Shown in pieces: positions 42,166 to 54,164 of a stretch of DNA of 64,000 nt; the stretch's first letter is position 1, and each line of letters begins with the position of its first letter. The stretch is from Branchipolynoe longqiensis (lineage: Eukaryota > Annelida > Polychaeta > Phyllodocida > Polynoidae). Where the stretch lies: the NCBI GenBank assembly GCA_030323885.1, contig JASIRB010003556.1, positions 1 through 64,000 of the forward strand. The letters are read 5' to 3'. The notes under the pieces were generated by a model. It was given only the letters and a program-made list of their open reading frames with translations. It made no database searches and was not told the origin of the DNA. The position numbers and the translations under genes were made by a program.

Positions 42166-42460
42166 TTCCAGCTATGTCAAACGTTTTCAGTCACTCCAAC
42201 TCCAATAGAATAAATCGTCTACTTCAACGAAACTGAACAGCGAATTATTAGCAAAACTTGCTCCTTGCGGCCGTCGTTACAAGAATCTGCCATTGAGACG
42301 TCAGAGCAAACAAGCGCGCAATACCACTCCACCACCCCCACCCCCAATCCGCGCCCCCTATCCCTTCCACACAACGCCCCCCTTCTACCACCTCACCCCC
42401 ACCACCACCACCCAACCACCGCTCCTGCAGAGACATGGGAGCGACGCTACCCCAGAGTTA

Positions 42461-42506
42461 ATTTCCGGTGGCGCATGCGCATCAACCGTTTCCGGTTGAC
42501 GGTAAG
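42461..42506 (+). promoter_or_regulatory. ETS-NRF1-ETS cluster before a splice-donor-like site
   Basis: ATTTCCGG (42461-42468, ETS in reverse), GCGCATGCGCA (42471-42481, a perfect NRF1 core), TTTCCGG (42489-42495, ETS in reverse) and GGTAAGCG (42501-42508, 5' splice-site-like). This layout is typical of housekeeping promoters. Surrounding DNA to 42720 is CpG-rich. No downstream coding exon recognised within the window. Confidence 0.5.
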
Positions 42507-42834
42507 CGCAGGGCTGGATGAGGGGTGGTGCTGGTGGTGATACTGATCAGGGAGTGGTGTGTGTGTAGAGGTGGGGAGTGGGGAGGGGTCGGGGTCGGGG
42601 CGTCTGCTGCCGATTCGGTGAGCTGCGCACGCAGCCCCACGCAGCCTGTGGCGCCACCTGTCGCAATGTTGACACACCACTCGGTTCGGCTGTGTGGCAC
42701 GCAGTGCGCTGTGCGGTGGGGAGGAGGGCAAGCGGAAAGGGGGTGGGGGTGGGGGCAGGGGATCGGTATATGTGGGTTTGTGATAATTCTGAATGGACTA
42801 TGGAATGTGAAATTGCATGGAATGAGTTGAAGAC

Positions 42835-45800
42835 ACTTGGTGTGTGTATGTGTGTGTATGGGTGTGTCTGTGTGTATGTGTGTTGTGTGTTGTGAATGTG
42901 TGTGTGTCTGTGTGTGTCCGTGTGTCTCTGTGTGTGTCTGTGAGGGTGTGTATGTGTGTGTGTGTCTGTGTGTGTATCTGTGTCTGTGTGTGTTTGCATG
43001 TGTATGTGTGTGTATGTGTATGTATGGGTGTGTCTGTGTGTATGTGTGTTGTGTGTTGTGAATGTGTGTGTGTCTGTGTGTGTCCGTGTGTGTCTGTGTG
43101 TGTCTGTGTGTGTCTGTGAGGGTGTGTATGTGTGTGTGTGTCTGTGTGTGTATCTGTGTCTGTGTGTGTTTGTATGTGTATGTGTGTATGTGTGTATGGG
43201 TGTCTGTGTGTATGTGTGTTGTGTGTTGTAAATGTGTGTGTGTCTGTGTGTGTCCGTGTGTCTCTGTGTGTGTCTGTGTGTGTCTGTGAGGGTGTGTATG
43301 TGTGTGTGTCTGTGTGTGTATCTGTGTCTGTGTGTGTTTGTATGTGTATGTGTGTGTATGTGTGTGTATGGGTGTGTCTGTGTGTATGTGTGTTGTGTGT
43401 TGTGAATGTGTGTGTGTCTGTGTGTGTCCGTGTGTCTCTGTGTGTGTCTGTGTGTGTCTGTGAGGGTGTGCATGTGTGTGTCTGTGCGTGTATCTGTGTC
43501 TGTGTGTGTTTGTATGTGTATGTGTGTGTATGGTGTGTCGTTGTATGTGTGTTGTGTGTTGTGAATGTGTGTGTGTCTGTGTGTGTCCGTGTGTGTCTGT
43601 GTGTGTGAGGGTGTGTATGTGTGTGTGTCTGTGTGTGTATCTGTGTCTGTGTGTGTTTGTATGTGTATGTGTGTATGTGTATGTGTGTGTATGGGTGTGT
43701 ATGTGTGTTGTGTGTTGTGAATGTGTGTGTGTCTGTGTGTGTCCGTGTGTCTCTGTGTGTGTCTGTGTGTGTGTGAGGGTGTGTATGTGTGTGTGTGTCT
43801 GTGTGTGTATCTGTGTCTGTGTGTGTTTGTATGTGTATGTGTGTATGTGTATGTGTGTATGGGTGTGTCTGTGTGTATGTGTGTTGTGTGTTGTGTGTTG
43901 TGAATGTGTGTGTGTCCGTGTGTGTCTGTGTGTGTCTGTGTGTGTCTGTGAGGGTGTGTATGTGTGTGTGTGTCTGTGTGTGTATCTGTGTCTGTGTGTG
44001 TTTGTATGTGTATGTGTGTATGTGTATGTGTGTATGGGTGTCTGTGTGTATGTGTGTTGTGTGTTGTGAATGTGTGTGTGTCTGTGTGTGTCCGTGTGTC
44101 TCTGTGTGTGTCTGTGTGTGTCTGTGAGGGTGTGTATGTGTGTGTATGTGCGTGTATCTGTGTCTGTGTGTGTTTGTATGTGTATGTGTGTGTATGGGTG
44201 TGTCTGTGTGTATGTGTGTTGTGAATGTGTGTGTGTCTGTGTGTGTCCGTGTGTCTCTGTGTGTGTCTGTGTGTGTGAGGGTGTGTATGTGTGTGTATGT
44301 GTGTGTATGTGTGTGTATCTGTGTCTGTGTGTGTTTGTATGTGTGTGTATGTGTATGTGTGTGTATGGGTATGTATGTGTGTTGTGTGTTGTGAATGTGT
44401 GTGTGTCTGTGTGTGTCCGTGTGTCTCTGTGTGTGTCTGTGTGTGTGTGAGGGTGTGTATGTGTGTGTGTGTATGTGTGTGTATCTGTGTCTGTGTGTGT
44501 TTGTATGTGTATGTGTGTGTGTGTATGTGTGTATGGGTGTGTCTGTGTGTATGTGTGTTGTGAAGTGTGTTTGTCTGTGTGTGTCGTGTGTCTATGTGTG
44601 TGTCTGTGTTGTGTATGTGGGGTGTGTATGTTGTGTGTGTCTGTGTGTGTAGCTGTGTCTGGTGTGTTTGTATGTGTATGTGTGTGTATGTGTATGTGTG
44701 TATGGGTGTGTCTGTGTGTACGTGTGTTGTGTGTTGTGAATGTGAGTGTGTCACCGTTGTGTGTCTCTGTGTGTGTGTGAGTGAGGGTGTGTATGGGTGT
44801 ATGTGTGTGTCTGTGTGTGTAGCTGTGTCTGTGTGTGTTTGTATGTGTATGTGTGTGTATGTGTATGTGTGTATGGGTGTGTCTGTGTGTATGTGTGTTG
44901 TGTGTTGTGAATGTGTGTGTGTCTGTGTGTGTCCGTGTGTCTCTGTGTGTGTCTGTGTGTGTGAGGGTGTGTATGTGTGTGTGTCTGTGTGTGTATCTGT
45001 GTCTGTGTGTGTTTGTATGTGTATGTGTGTATGTGTATGTGTGTATCCTGTGTCTGTGTGTGAGTGTATTCTGTGTAGGTGTGAGGGTGTCGGTGTGTAG
45101 GTGTATGTGTCCGTGTGTGTGTGTGAGTGTTAGGGTGAGTATGTGTATGTGTAAGTGTGTGTGTGTGAGTGTGTTTGTGACTAGGTTTGATGAGACTGTG
45201 TGTATGCGTGTGTCCTGTGTTGGTGTGTGAATGTTTGTGTGTCTGTGTGTCAGTGTGCCTGGTGTGTATGTGTGTGTGAGTGTGTGTACGTGTGTCTGTG
45301 TGTGTCTGTGTGTGTATCTGTGTCTGTGTGTGTTTGTATGTGTATGTGTGTGTATGTGTGTGTATGGGTGTGTCTGTGTGTATGTGTGTTGTGAATGTGT
45401 GTGTGTCTGTGTGTGTCCGTGTGTCTCTGTGTGTGTCTGTGTGTGTGAGGGTGTGTATGTGTGTGTGTCTGTGTGTGTCTGTGTGTGTATCTGTGTCTGT
45501 GTGTGTTTGTATGTGTATGTGTGTGTATGTGTATGTGTGTATGGGTGTGTCTGTGTGTATGTGTGTTGTGTGTTGTGAATGTGTGTGTATGTGTGTGTCC
45601 GTGTGTGTCTGTGTGTGTGTGAGGGTGTGTATGTGTGTGTGTCGGTGTGTGTATCTGTGTCTGTGTGTGTTTGTATGTGTATGTGTGTGTATGTGTGTGT
45701 ATGTGTGTATGTGTGTGTCTGTGTGTATGTGTGTTGTGTGTGTTGTGTATGTGTGTGTGTCTGTGTGTGTCCGTGTGTGTCTCTGTGTGTATGTATGTGT

Positions 45801-45895
45801 GTATGTGTGTGTCTGTGTGTGTATGTGTGTGTGTCTGTGTGTGTCTGTGTGTGTCTGTGTGTGTCTGTGGGTGTCTGTGTGTGTCAGTGTGTGGA
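42835..45895. repeat. GT array with 155-183 bp higher-order units
   Basis: About 3.06 kb of TG-rich DNA. The marker TGTTGTGAATGTG recurs near 42891, 43057, 43401, 43560, 43716, 43899, 44065, 44220, 44390, 44735, 44906, 45389 and 45572. Each unit adds TGTGTGTCCGTG, GTGAGGGTGTGTATG, TATCTGTGTCTG and TATGGGTGTG in fixed order. 45050-45270 is a degenerate section. The minus-strand 735- and 426-codon and several plus-strand open frames are artefacts of stop-free GT DNA. Confidence 0.93.
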
Positions 45896-45952
45896 AGATG
45901 AGACACCCTGCCACTGTCTGCTGCTTCCTCACTTCAGCCTTCTTATTTATTT

Positions 45953-46276
45953 TACCAGACTCCGTGGCCGAATCGCGAGAGCCCTGGCTTCCCGTGTCGA
46001 AGGTCAGAAGTTCAATTATCGGACGAGTCAAACTAATTCCTTACAAAATTGATACTTGTCGCTACCTGGCATGGAATTCGCATTAATAGGATAGGGCAAG
46101 GACTGGTTAGAGCAGTATCAGGATAATGTGTTTGAGTGGGATATCGGGTGATGGTGCCAGTGCCTTGGTCTCCCAGTGGGGCAGCACTATAAAGTCACCA
46201 TGAGTGCGCACTGTCACAAGTCGGCACCGGTCCTGATATTACCATGGATGTTGCCAGGACATAAAACTCCAATACA
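45953..46276 (+). mobile_element. SINE family A, full length
   Basis: Head CCGTGGCCGAATCGCGAGAG at 45962, body complete, tail GCCAGGACATAAAACTCCAA. Confidence 0.9.
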
Positions 46277-46481
46277 TCTCCATCTACCCCCATCTCTTTA
46301 TTTATAAACTCCTCAACAACAATAATACCATCTGTACCCAACAACCACCAGGAAAATGTCACTATAAAATAATTACTCCCCAGCAATTGAACCCCTCACA
46401 TACACAGCGCCATCAGCTGCACTCATAACCACAAATGGACTTGGTGTTAAATAAAATAGTCACTCAGACATATCAAGGTGC

Positions 46482-46743
46482 AGTTTGTTTGTTTGTTGTG
46501 TTATGTCCTAGCAACATCTAAGGTTATATCAGTACGGTACCGACTTGTGACAGTGCGCACTCATGGCGACTTAATAGTGTTGCTCCACTGGGAGACCAGG
46601 CTACCAGAACCATGACCTGATATCCCACTCAGTCACATTATCCTGACACTGAGCCAACCAGCCAACCCCACCCCACCCCAACCTTGTCCTATCCTAATAA
46701 TGCCTAATGCCTGGTTAGGAAGCGACAAGTGTCAATTATCAAG
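46482..46743 (-). mobile_element. SINE family A, head missing
   Basis: Tail GTTTGTTTGTTGTGTTATGT and body. CCAACCCCACCCCACCCCAA is a small expansion in the middle (46663-46682). Confidence 0.87.
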
Positions 46744-47612
46744 TTGCATACCTCTGAAGATCAAACCAAGTTACTCAAAGCCTGTATGCAATGCTTTCTA
46801 TAAATAGATTCCCCAGCGTCTCCCAGCATGCCCCAGCATCCTTAGGGTCTAGCATTCTCCTTACATCAGTTCCGAAAACGAAGCTTTTGTAATGCGCAAA
46901 GTAAATATCACTTGAACTTTGAGGAGGATGCGAACCACCATTGAGGTGACGCGGCTTATTTACCAAAGTGAGTCACTGCAAAGCGAAGGAAGGCAGACCG
47001 GACGTGTGACACATTGGGTGCTCAGCAATATACGAGCACGTTTGACACCTGCTGTGCTATAATTTATAAATGCAGCGCGCTCTGCTGGGAGTGATGGAGC
47101 GATGTACGATATGTCCTCCATCCAGCACTGCTCCACCAATGGGCGGTTTGCACGAACTATTGTGGCTTATTTCAATGCCGCTCTGGGCCTCGCGACATTC
47201 TTGATGAAGTTTTTATTCACAATCACAGCGCACAGACCTCAGCGGTGATGGAGACTCGGCTGGATATTGTTTCAGACATTTGACATTTCAGGGTAGCGGG
47301 AGATGATATTGATTTTTCCACCATGGGATTGTGATCAACTGCATTTCGCTGTGGTAGCAGCAGGAGGTGGGAGGGGTGTGGGGGGGGGGGAGAGGTTACT
47401 GGAGTGGAAGTGGTTTATCTTGTTATTGGGGTGGTGGTGGTGGTGGGTGGATGGAGAGGGGTGATGGAAGCGGTATTTTCAGTTATTGAGTTGGAGGGTG
47501 ATTATTGGTGAAAGTGTTATTAATATTGCCACTGTTGTGGGCGGTGAGTGAACGCGATATCTGTATAGCATGGTTACCGGTGATAATGGTGGTGGAACTT
47601 GTGTGTTGAGTA
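46744..47612. other. Unassigned stretch, partly G-rich
   Basis: G-run at 47378-47389 and TGG repeats at 47426-47450. No gene recognised. Confidence 0.4.
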
Positions 47613-48275
47613 GTTGTCTACTGACTAGTTGTTGAGTAGTTGTTTGTTGAGTAGTTGTGTTGAGTAGTCATTTGTTGAGTAGTTGGTTGTTGAGTAGTTG
47701 TTTGTTGAGTAGTTGTATGTTGACTAGTTGTCTGCTGAGTAATTGTTGAGTAGTTGTATGTTGAGTAGTTGTCTGTTGAGTAGTTGTTTGTTGAGTATTT
47801 GTATATTGAGTAGTTGTCTATTGAGTAGTTGTCTGCTGAGTAGATGAACAGTTATCTGTTGAGTAGTTTGTTGAGTAATTGTATGTTGAGTAGTTGTATG
47901 TTGCGTAGTTGTCTATTGAGTAGTTGTCTATTGAGTAGTTGTCTATTGAGTAGTTGTCTGCTGAGTAGTTGAGTAGTTGTCTGTTGAGTATTTGTCTGTT
48001 GAGAATTTGTCTGTTGAGTAGTTGTCTATTGAGTAATTGTCTGCTGAGCAGTTGAGTAGTTGTCTGTTCAGTAGTTGTCTATTGAGTAGTTGTCTGCTGA
48101 GTAGTTGATTAGTTGAGTAGTTGTCTATTGAGTAGTTGTCTGTTGAGTAGTTGAGTAGTTGTCTATTGAGTAGTTATCGATTGAGTAGTTGTCTGTTGAG
48201 TAGTTGTCCGCTGAGTAGTTGTCTGCTGAGTAGTTGAGTAGTTTTCGGTTGAGTAGTTGTCTGCTGACTAGCCTG
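47613..48275. repeat. 15-bp minisatellite (GTTGAGTAGTTGTCT)n
   Basis: Around 40 imperfect units; variants replace TCT with TTT or TAT or insert a second GAGTAGTT. Confidence 0.92.
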
Positions 48276-48506
48276 CTGCCATTTCAGTGTGCTGGTTCCC
48301 AGTAGACTTCACGGCATCATTGTGCCCCGTGTTCCTGTAGCCCGCACCAAAACCCCGCTTCACCTACTACTCACGGCGCACCAAGCCCCACCTGGCGGCC
48401 GGTCTGTCAACTAGACTGCCACAAGCCCATGTCATGTGCCTGGCGGTTTGACCCTTGAACCCGGCACGTGACCGCGCTCTGAGCCTTACCTTAACTCTTA
48501 CGTAAC

Positions 48507-49276
48507 CAGGGGCCGTATGCACCAATCGGTGATAGGTTTAGCCGGAGCTAAGGTACTAGCACCGGTTAGCTACCTCGGGGTAGCGGCGGGTTGGAGAGGT
48601 GTGTGAATCGGTATGCACCAATGTACTAGCCGGTGCGGATAGCTAACCGTGAAGTTATTTATAGATTTGGGAATTCCCTCGAGTCGACAATATAACGCCG
48701 CCGCCAATGCGGCGGCGGCGGCGTTAATATCGGTTCGAATTTAGGGTTAAATTGATAAGATTTCACTGATTGCGTATGTAATTCTGTTAAATATGACAGC
48801 ATTGAATAGATTTGGGCCTAATATATTGCCGTCGATTCGGCGGCGGTGGCAGTGGCCATTTTTAGTTGACGTTGGACAGTATGGACAGAATGGATATCGA
48901 CATCGCTGCGGAGGCGGCGATTTGTTTACTTTACATTCGTCGATTCGACAATATGAATAACGCCGCCAATGCAGCGGGAGCGTTAATAACGGTTCGATGT
49001 TATGGTTGATTTGAATAAGTTTCACTTATTGCATATGTAAATCTGTCAAATATGATCGCATTGAATAGATTTGGGTATAATATATCGGCGGCCACCACAC
49101 TAACCGCACCGGATAGGCTGTAACCCCAACTCAGAAAGTGGTTTAGGTTAGCCTAGGCTAAATTCCGCGGTTAGCGCTAGCTCCGATTGGTGCATACCGA
49201 TTTCTCACATTTAGCCGTGTGGAGCTAGCCTAGCCGTGGTTACAGCCCTACCACCGATTGGTGCATACAGCCCCAG
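48507..49276. mobile_element. 764-bp GC-rich TIR element, PIF/Harbinger-like
   Basis: Body 48510-49273. The left end GGGCCGTATGCACCAATC and the reverse complement of the right end GGGCTGTATGCACCAATC match for 22 bp with one difference. CAG flanks both ends (48507-48509, 49274-49276), consistent with a 3-bp duplication. Inside, a block (GAATAGATTTGGG...GCCGCC...GTTAATA.CGGTTCGA) is present twice (about 48655-48830 and 48945-49090). A 43-codon plus-strand frame starting near 48880 (MDRMDIDIAAEAA) may be a vestige of a transposase N-terminus; that is speculative. Non-autonomous. Confidence 0.75.
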
Positions 49277-50330
49277 GTGGTGGAAGCCTTGAGGCTGCTA
49301 CCCCTGCTAACTCTGCTAGTGCTAACGCTGCTAACCCTGCTAGTACTAACCCTGCTAGTGCTAACACTGCTAACCCAGTGATAGTACTAACACTGCTACC
49401 CCTGCTGGTGCTAATGCTGCTAACCCTGCTAGTACTAACCCTGCCAATCCTGCTAGTGCTAACCCTGCTAGTGCTAACGCTGGTAACCCTGCTAGTGCTA
49501 ACGCTGCTAACCCTGCTAGTGCTAACCCGGCTAACCCTGCTAACCCTGCTAGTGCTAATGCTGCTAACTTTGCTAGTGCCTACGCTGCTAACCCTGCTAG
49601 TGCTAACCCCGCTAGTGCTAACACTGCTAACCCAGTGCTAGTACTAACACTGCTACCCCTGCTAGTGCTAACCCTGCTAGTGCTAACACTGCTAACCCTG
49701 CTAGTGCTAACCCGGCTAACCCTGCTAGTGCTAACGCTGCTAACCTTGCTAGTGCTAACGCTGCTAACCCAGTGCTAGTTCTAACACTGCTAACCCTGCT
49801 AGTGCTAACCCTGCTAGTGCTAACCCTGCTAACCCTGCTAGTGCTAACGCTGCTAACCCTGCTGGTGCTAACCCTGCTAGTGCTAATGCTGCTAACCCTG
49901 CTAGTGATACCCCTGCTAACCCTGCTAGTGCTAATGCTGCTAACCCTGCTAGTGCTAACGCTGCTAACCCTGCTAGTGCTAACGCTGCTAACCCTGCTGG
50001 TGCTAACACTGCTAACCCTGCTGGTGCTAACACTGCTAACCCTGCTAGTGCTAACACTGCTAACCCTGCTAGTGCTAACCCTGCTAGTGCTAACGCTGCT
50101 AACCCTGCTAGTGCCAACGCTGATAACCCTGCTAGTGCTAATGCTGCTTACCTAGTGCTAGTGCTAACGCTGCTAACCCTGCTAGTGCTAACACTGCTAA
50201 CCCTGCTAGTGCTAACCCGGTTAACCCTGCTAGTGCTAACCCGGTTAACCCTGCTGGTGCTAACACTGCTAACCCTGCTGGTGCTAATGATGCTAACCAT
50301 GCTGGTGCTAATGATGCTAACCACATACAT
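49277..50330. repeat. 9/18-bp minisatellite (CTGCTAGTGCTAACC)n
   Basis: CTGCTAACC and CTGCTAGTGCTAAC units over about 1.05 kb. The unit length is a multiple of 3, so leucine-rich (LLVLT) and alanine-rich frames stay open; these are artefacts. Confidence 0.93.
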
Positions 50331-50590
50331 ACACACCACGTACATACACACCACGTACATACACAGCACCCACGTACATACACACCACGTACATACACAG
50401 CACCCACTTACATACACACCACCCACATACATACACACCACCCACACTCATACACACCACCCACATACATACACACACCATCCACATACATACACACCAC
50501 CCATGTACATACACACCACCCCTGTACATACACACCACCCCTGTACATATGCACCACCCACATACATACACACCACCCACATACCATATG
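50331..50590. repeat. CA-rich minisatellite (ACACACCACCCACATACAT)n
   Basis: About 19-bp units joining the previous array to the following GT array. Confidence 0.9.
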
Positions 50591-51775
50591 TGTGAGAGTG
50601 AATGTGTGAGTGTATGGGTGTATATGTGTGAGAGTGGGTGTGTGTGAGTCTATGGGTGTACGTGGGTGAGTGTGTGTGTGGGTGTACATGTGTGAGAGTG
50701 TGTGTGAGTGTATGGGTGTACATGTGAGAGTTAGTGTGTGAGTGTATGGGTGTACAGGTGTGAGGGTATGTTGGTGTACATGTGTGAGAGTGCATGTGTG
50801 AGTGTATGGGTGTACATGTGTGAGAGTGTATGTGTGTGAGTGTATGGGTGTATATGCGTGAGAGTGGGTGTGTGAGTCTATGGGTGTACGTGGGTGAGTG
50901 TGTGTGTGGGTGTACATGTGTGAGAGTGTGTGAGTGTATGGGTGTACATGTGAGAGTTAGTGTGTGAGTGCATGGGTGTACAGGTGTGAGGGTATGTTGG
51001 TGTACATGTGTGAGAGTGCATGTGTGAGTGTATGGGTGTACATGTGTGAGAGTGTATGTGTGTGAGTGTATGGGTGTATATGTGTGAGAGTGAGTGTGTG
51101 TGAGTCTATGGGTGTACGTGGGTGAGTGTGTGTGTGGGTCTACATGTGTGAGAGTGTGTGAGTGTAGTACATGTGAGAGTTAGTGTGTGAGTGTATGGGT
51201 GTACAGGTGTGAGGGTATGTTGGTGTACATGTGTGAGAGTGTATGTGTGTGAGTGTATGGGTGTACAGGTGTGAAAGTGTATGTGGTGTACATGTGTGAG
51301 AGTGCATGTGTGTGAGCATATGGGTGTACATGTGTGAGAAAGTGTGTGTGTACATGTGTGGGAGTGTGTGTGAGTGTATGGGTGTACATGTGTGAGAGTG
51401 TGTGTGGGTGTACATGTGTGAGTGTGTGAATGTATGGGTGTACAGGTGTGAGAGTGTATGGGTGTACAGGTGTGAGAGTATGTGGGTGTACATGTGTGAG
51501 AGTGAATGTGTGTGAGTGTATGGGTGTACATGTGTGAAAGTATATGTTGGTGTACATGTGTGAGAGTGCATCTGTGTGAGTGTATGAGTGTACATGTGTG
51601 AGAGTTAGTGTGTGTGAGTGTATGGGTGTACAGGTGTGAGAGTATGTGGGTGTACATGTGTTTGAGTGTATGGGTGTACAGGTGTGAGAGCATGTGGGTG
51701 TACATGTGTGAGAGTGGATGTGTGTGAGTGTATGGGTGTACATGTGTGAGAGTGTATGTGTGTGTGTGGCTGTGT
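50591..51775. repeat. GT minisatellite with 228-bp higher-order repeat
   Basis: Units such as GTGTGAGTGTATGGGTGTAC and ATGTGTGAGAGTG. The marker CGTGGGTGAG occurs at 50661, 50889 and 51117, exactly 228 bp apart each time. Beyond 51200 the order is looser. Antisense 199-codon frames are artefacts. Confidence 0.92.
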
Positions 51776-52047
51776 GGCGAGGTAATCTAAAGCCTAAACG
51801 AGGGGGTGAAATTGATTATTGATTGTCCTCTTTCAGCGCCACCTACACGCTTAATTGTAGTTATTAGCCTCGTTTCTGAACACGGGCTAAGTGCTGGCTT
51901 TCAGGCTTGATGGTTCTTGTGATAAATGATTCAGCCTCAGATAACAAAGGCCCCAGGTGGAAAAAGAAGGTAGTGTCATTTAAAAGGCACATGGGTGGGG
52001 GTGGGGGGGTGCTGTCTGTCACTCACCTACATGGTGGTGTGGGTACT
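51776..52047. other. Unassigned stretch
   Basis: No gene recognised; G-run at 51999-52007. Confidence 0.4.
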
Positions 52048-52220
52048 GGAGGACTGACACTGTCACTGTCACCACCATTGTCACTGTCACTGTCATTGTC
52101 ACTGTCATTGTTACTGTCATTGTTACTGTTATTGTATCTGTCATTGTCACTATCATTGTCGCTGTCATTGTCACTGCCAATGTCATTGTCACCGTCATCG
52201 TCATCGTCACCGTCATGGCC
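52048..52220. repeat. 6-bp repeat (TGTCAY)n
   Basis: CACTGTCATTGTCACTGTCA-like hexamer array; the minus strand reads MTVTMTV in one frame, an artefact. Confidence 0.9.
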
Positions 52221-52454
52221 AGCCTATGCCCATCTGAGGGTAGATCACTTTGGCAGCTGTCTGTGCCTGTTTGACGGCCAAAGGTGACACTAAGAACTGA
52301 CACTCCTCTCAGCTTGCTGTCGTTGCTGCGTGCCTTTTGCCTGCTGTGAATGTGCGGATGGAAGCCATCTTGAATTGGAAGATTAGTCGACTTGTGGTGG
52401 TCGCGTTAGTGGAAGCAAATAAACTTAGTATTGGAACGTGGCTTTACTTCAAGT

Positions 52455-53195
52455 ATTGGGTGGTGGGTGTGGGTGTGGGGTGTGGTGGGTGGGTGTGTGG
52501 TGTGTGTGGTGGGTGGTGTGTGTGTGGGTGGGTGTGGTGGTGGGGTGTGGGTGGAGGGTGTGGGTGGTGTGCATGGGTGAGTGGTGTGGGTGGTGGGTGT
52601 GTGGTGGGTGTGGTTGGTGGGTGTGTCGTGTGTGTTGGTGGTGGGTGTGTGTGGTGGGCGTTGGTGGTTGGTGTGGGTGGTGGGTGTCCGTGTGGGTGGT
52701 GTGTGTGGGTGGTTGGTGTGTGGTGTGGGTGGTGTGGTGGTGTGGGTGGGTGGTGGTGTGTTGTTGGTGTGTTTGGTGGGTGATGGTGTGGTGGGTGAGT
52801 GGGTGGTCCATGTGGGTGGTCGGGGGGGGGGGGGGTGCGGTGGGCGTGTGGGTGGTGGGGTGTGTGGTGGGTGTGGGTGGTGTGGGTGGTGTGTGTGTGG
52901 TGAGTGGGTGGTGTGTGTGGGTAGTGGGTGTGGGTGTGTGTGGGTGGTGGGTGGTGTGTGTAGTTGATGTAGGGTGGGTGGTGTGTGGATGGTGGGTGTG
53001 GGTGGTGGGTGGTGGGTGGTGTGTGTGGTGTGTGTGGGGGGTGTGGGTGGTGTGTGTGTGGTGGTGGTGGATGTGGGTGGTGTGGGTGGTGTGTGTGGGT
53101 GGTGGGTGTGGGTGGTGGGTGATGGGTGTGGGTGGTGGGTGTGGGTGGTGGGTGGTGGGTGTGGGTGGTGGGTGGTGGGTGGTGGGTAGTAGGAG
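52455..53195. repeat. (GGTGGGTGTGGGTGGTG)n minisatellite
   Basis: GGT/GT-rich DNA of about 740 bp with a G12 run near 52825. Open frames of up to 284 codons on both strands are artefacts. The G-rich strand is a strong quadruplex candidate. Confidence 0.92.
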
Positions 53196-53682
53196 GCGAG
53201 TGTACTACACTTAACGTATTTGTTGGACCCATTCACGCCGTTTTTATGGGGTTTGTTCACCCACCACCAAGAATAAACAGTTCAATAAACACCGATTGTC
53301 CGACCGGCTTCAGTCACGCATCGCTGCCCTCCGGCAGTCAGGCTTGACTGATCCCACCTACTCACACCCACCACACCCACCCTCCACACCCAGTCGCCTT
53401 GGTTACGGTGCATGACCTTGACCGTGGGTTGATTTCCGGTTTGCGCGGGGCAGTCTTTAAGGCTGAGTTCAGAACGAGGATGAAACAGTGAAAGTAAACC
53501 TGGCCACCTGGTGAGGTAAGGCGTCAATAACAAACCAGCAACCAGCAGGAACCAGCCTCACAGGAACCAGCCTCACAGGAATCAGCACCCCCCCCCCCTT
53601 CACCTCCCTCCCACACACACACCCCGAGCACGGCTCGGTGCGGAGGGACTCAGCACCTCTAAGCCTTTTGGTCCTGGCACCT
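53196..53682. other. Unassigned stretch
   Basis: ACCAGCAGGAACCAGCCTCA short repeat near 53540-53585 and a C-run at 53589. No gene recognised. Confidence 0.4.
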
Positions 53683-53870
53683 TTTACGTCCTGGCAACAT
53701 CTAAGGTCATACCAGACGGGTGCCGACTTCTGACAGTGCACACTCATGGCGACTTTATAGTGCTACTCCACTGGGAAACCAGGCTGCCAGCACCATGACC
53801 TGATATCCCACTTAGTCACATTATCCTGACACTGAACCAACCAGTCCTTGCCCTCTCCTAGCAATGTCCG
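53683..53870 (-). mobile_element. SINE family A, 5'-truncated
   Basis: TTACGTCCTGGCAACATCTA through GAACCAACCAGTCCTTGCCC. Confidence 0.88.
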
Positions 53871-54164
53871 CCGAGGTGAGGTCGAGATGGGTGCACATTG
53901 CGCCTTAAAGAACCTAACACCACCAGCACTATAGCTAGGCATTTAATAATAAATTACATCAAATGAAATACACGATTAGGATGCATGAGTTGATTGTCCA
54001 CCTCCCATTTTGTTACGTCATGGGATTTCAACCCTGGCTGAGTGAAACGAAGGACTTAAGAACTTGTCGCGACCTAGCATGACATTCGTCTTGGTACCAG
54101 ATGGCTCCATGAACATTGTTAGTTTTCCGATCTCCTTTGCTGCAGTTCTGGCCACAGTTCGCTA

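Noticed and set aside
42547..44754. 735-codon minus-strand open frame rich in Thr-His
   Set aside because: It is the antisense of the GT array. Several frames on both strands are open at once and the composition is pure dinucleotide repeat, so it is not a protein gene.
49258..50595. Leu-rich and Ala-rich frames over the CTGCTAGTGCTAACC array
   Set aside because: Low-complexity translation of a 9-bp repeat with no flanking coding signal.
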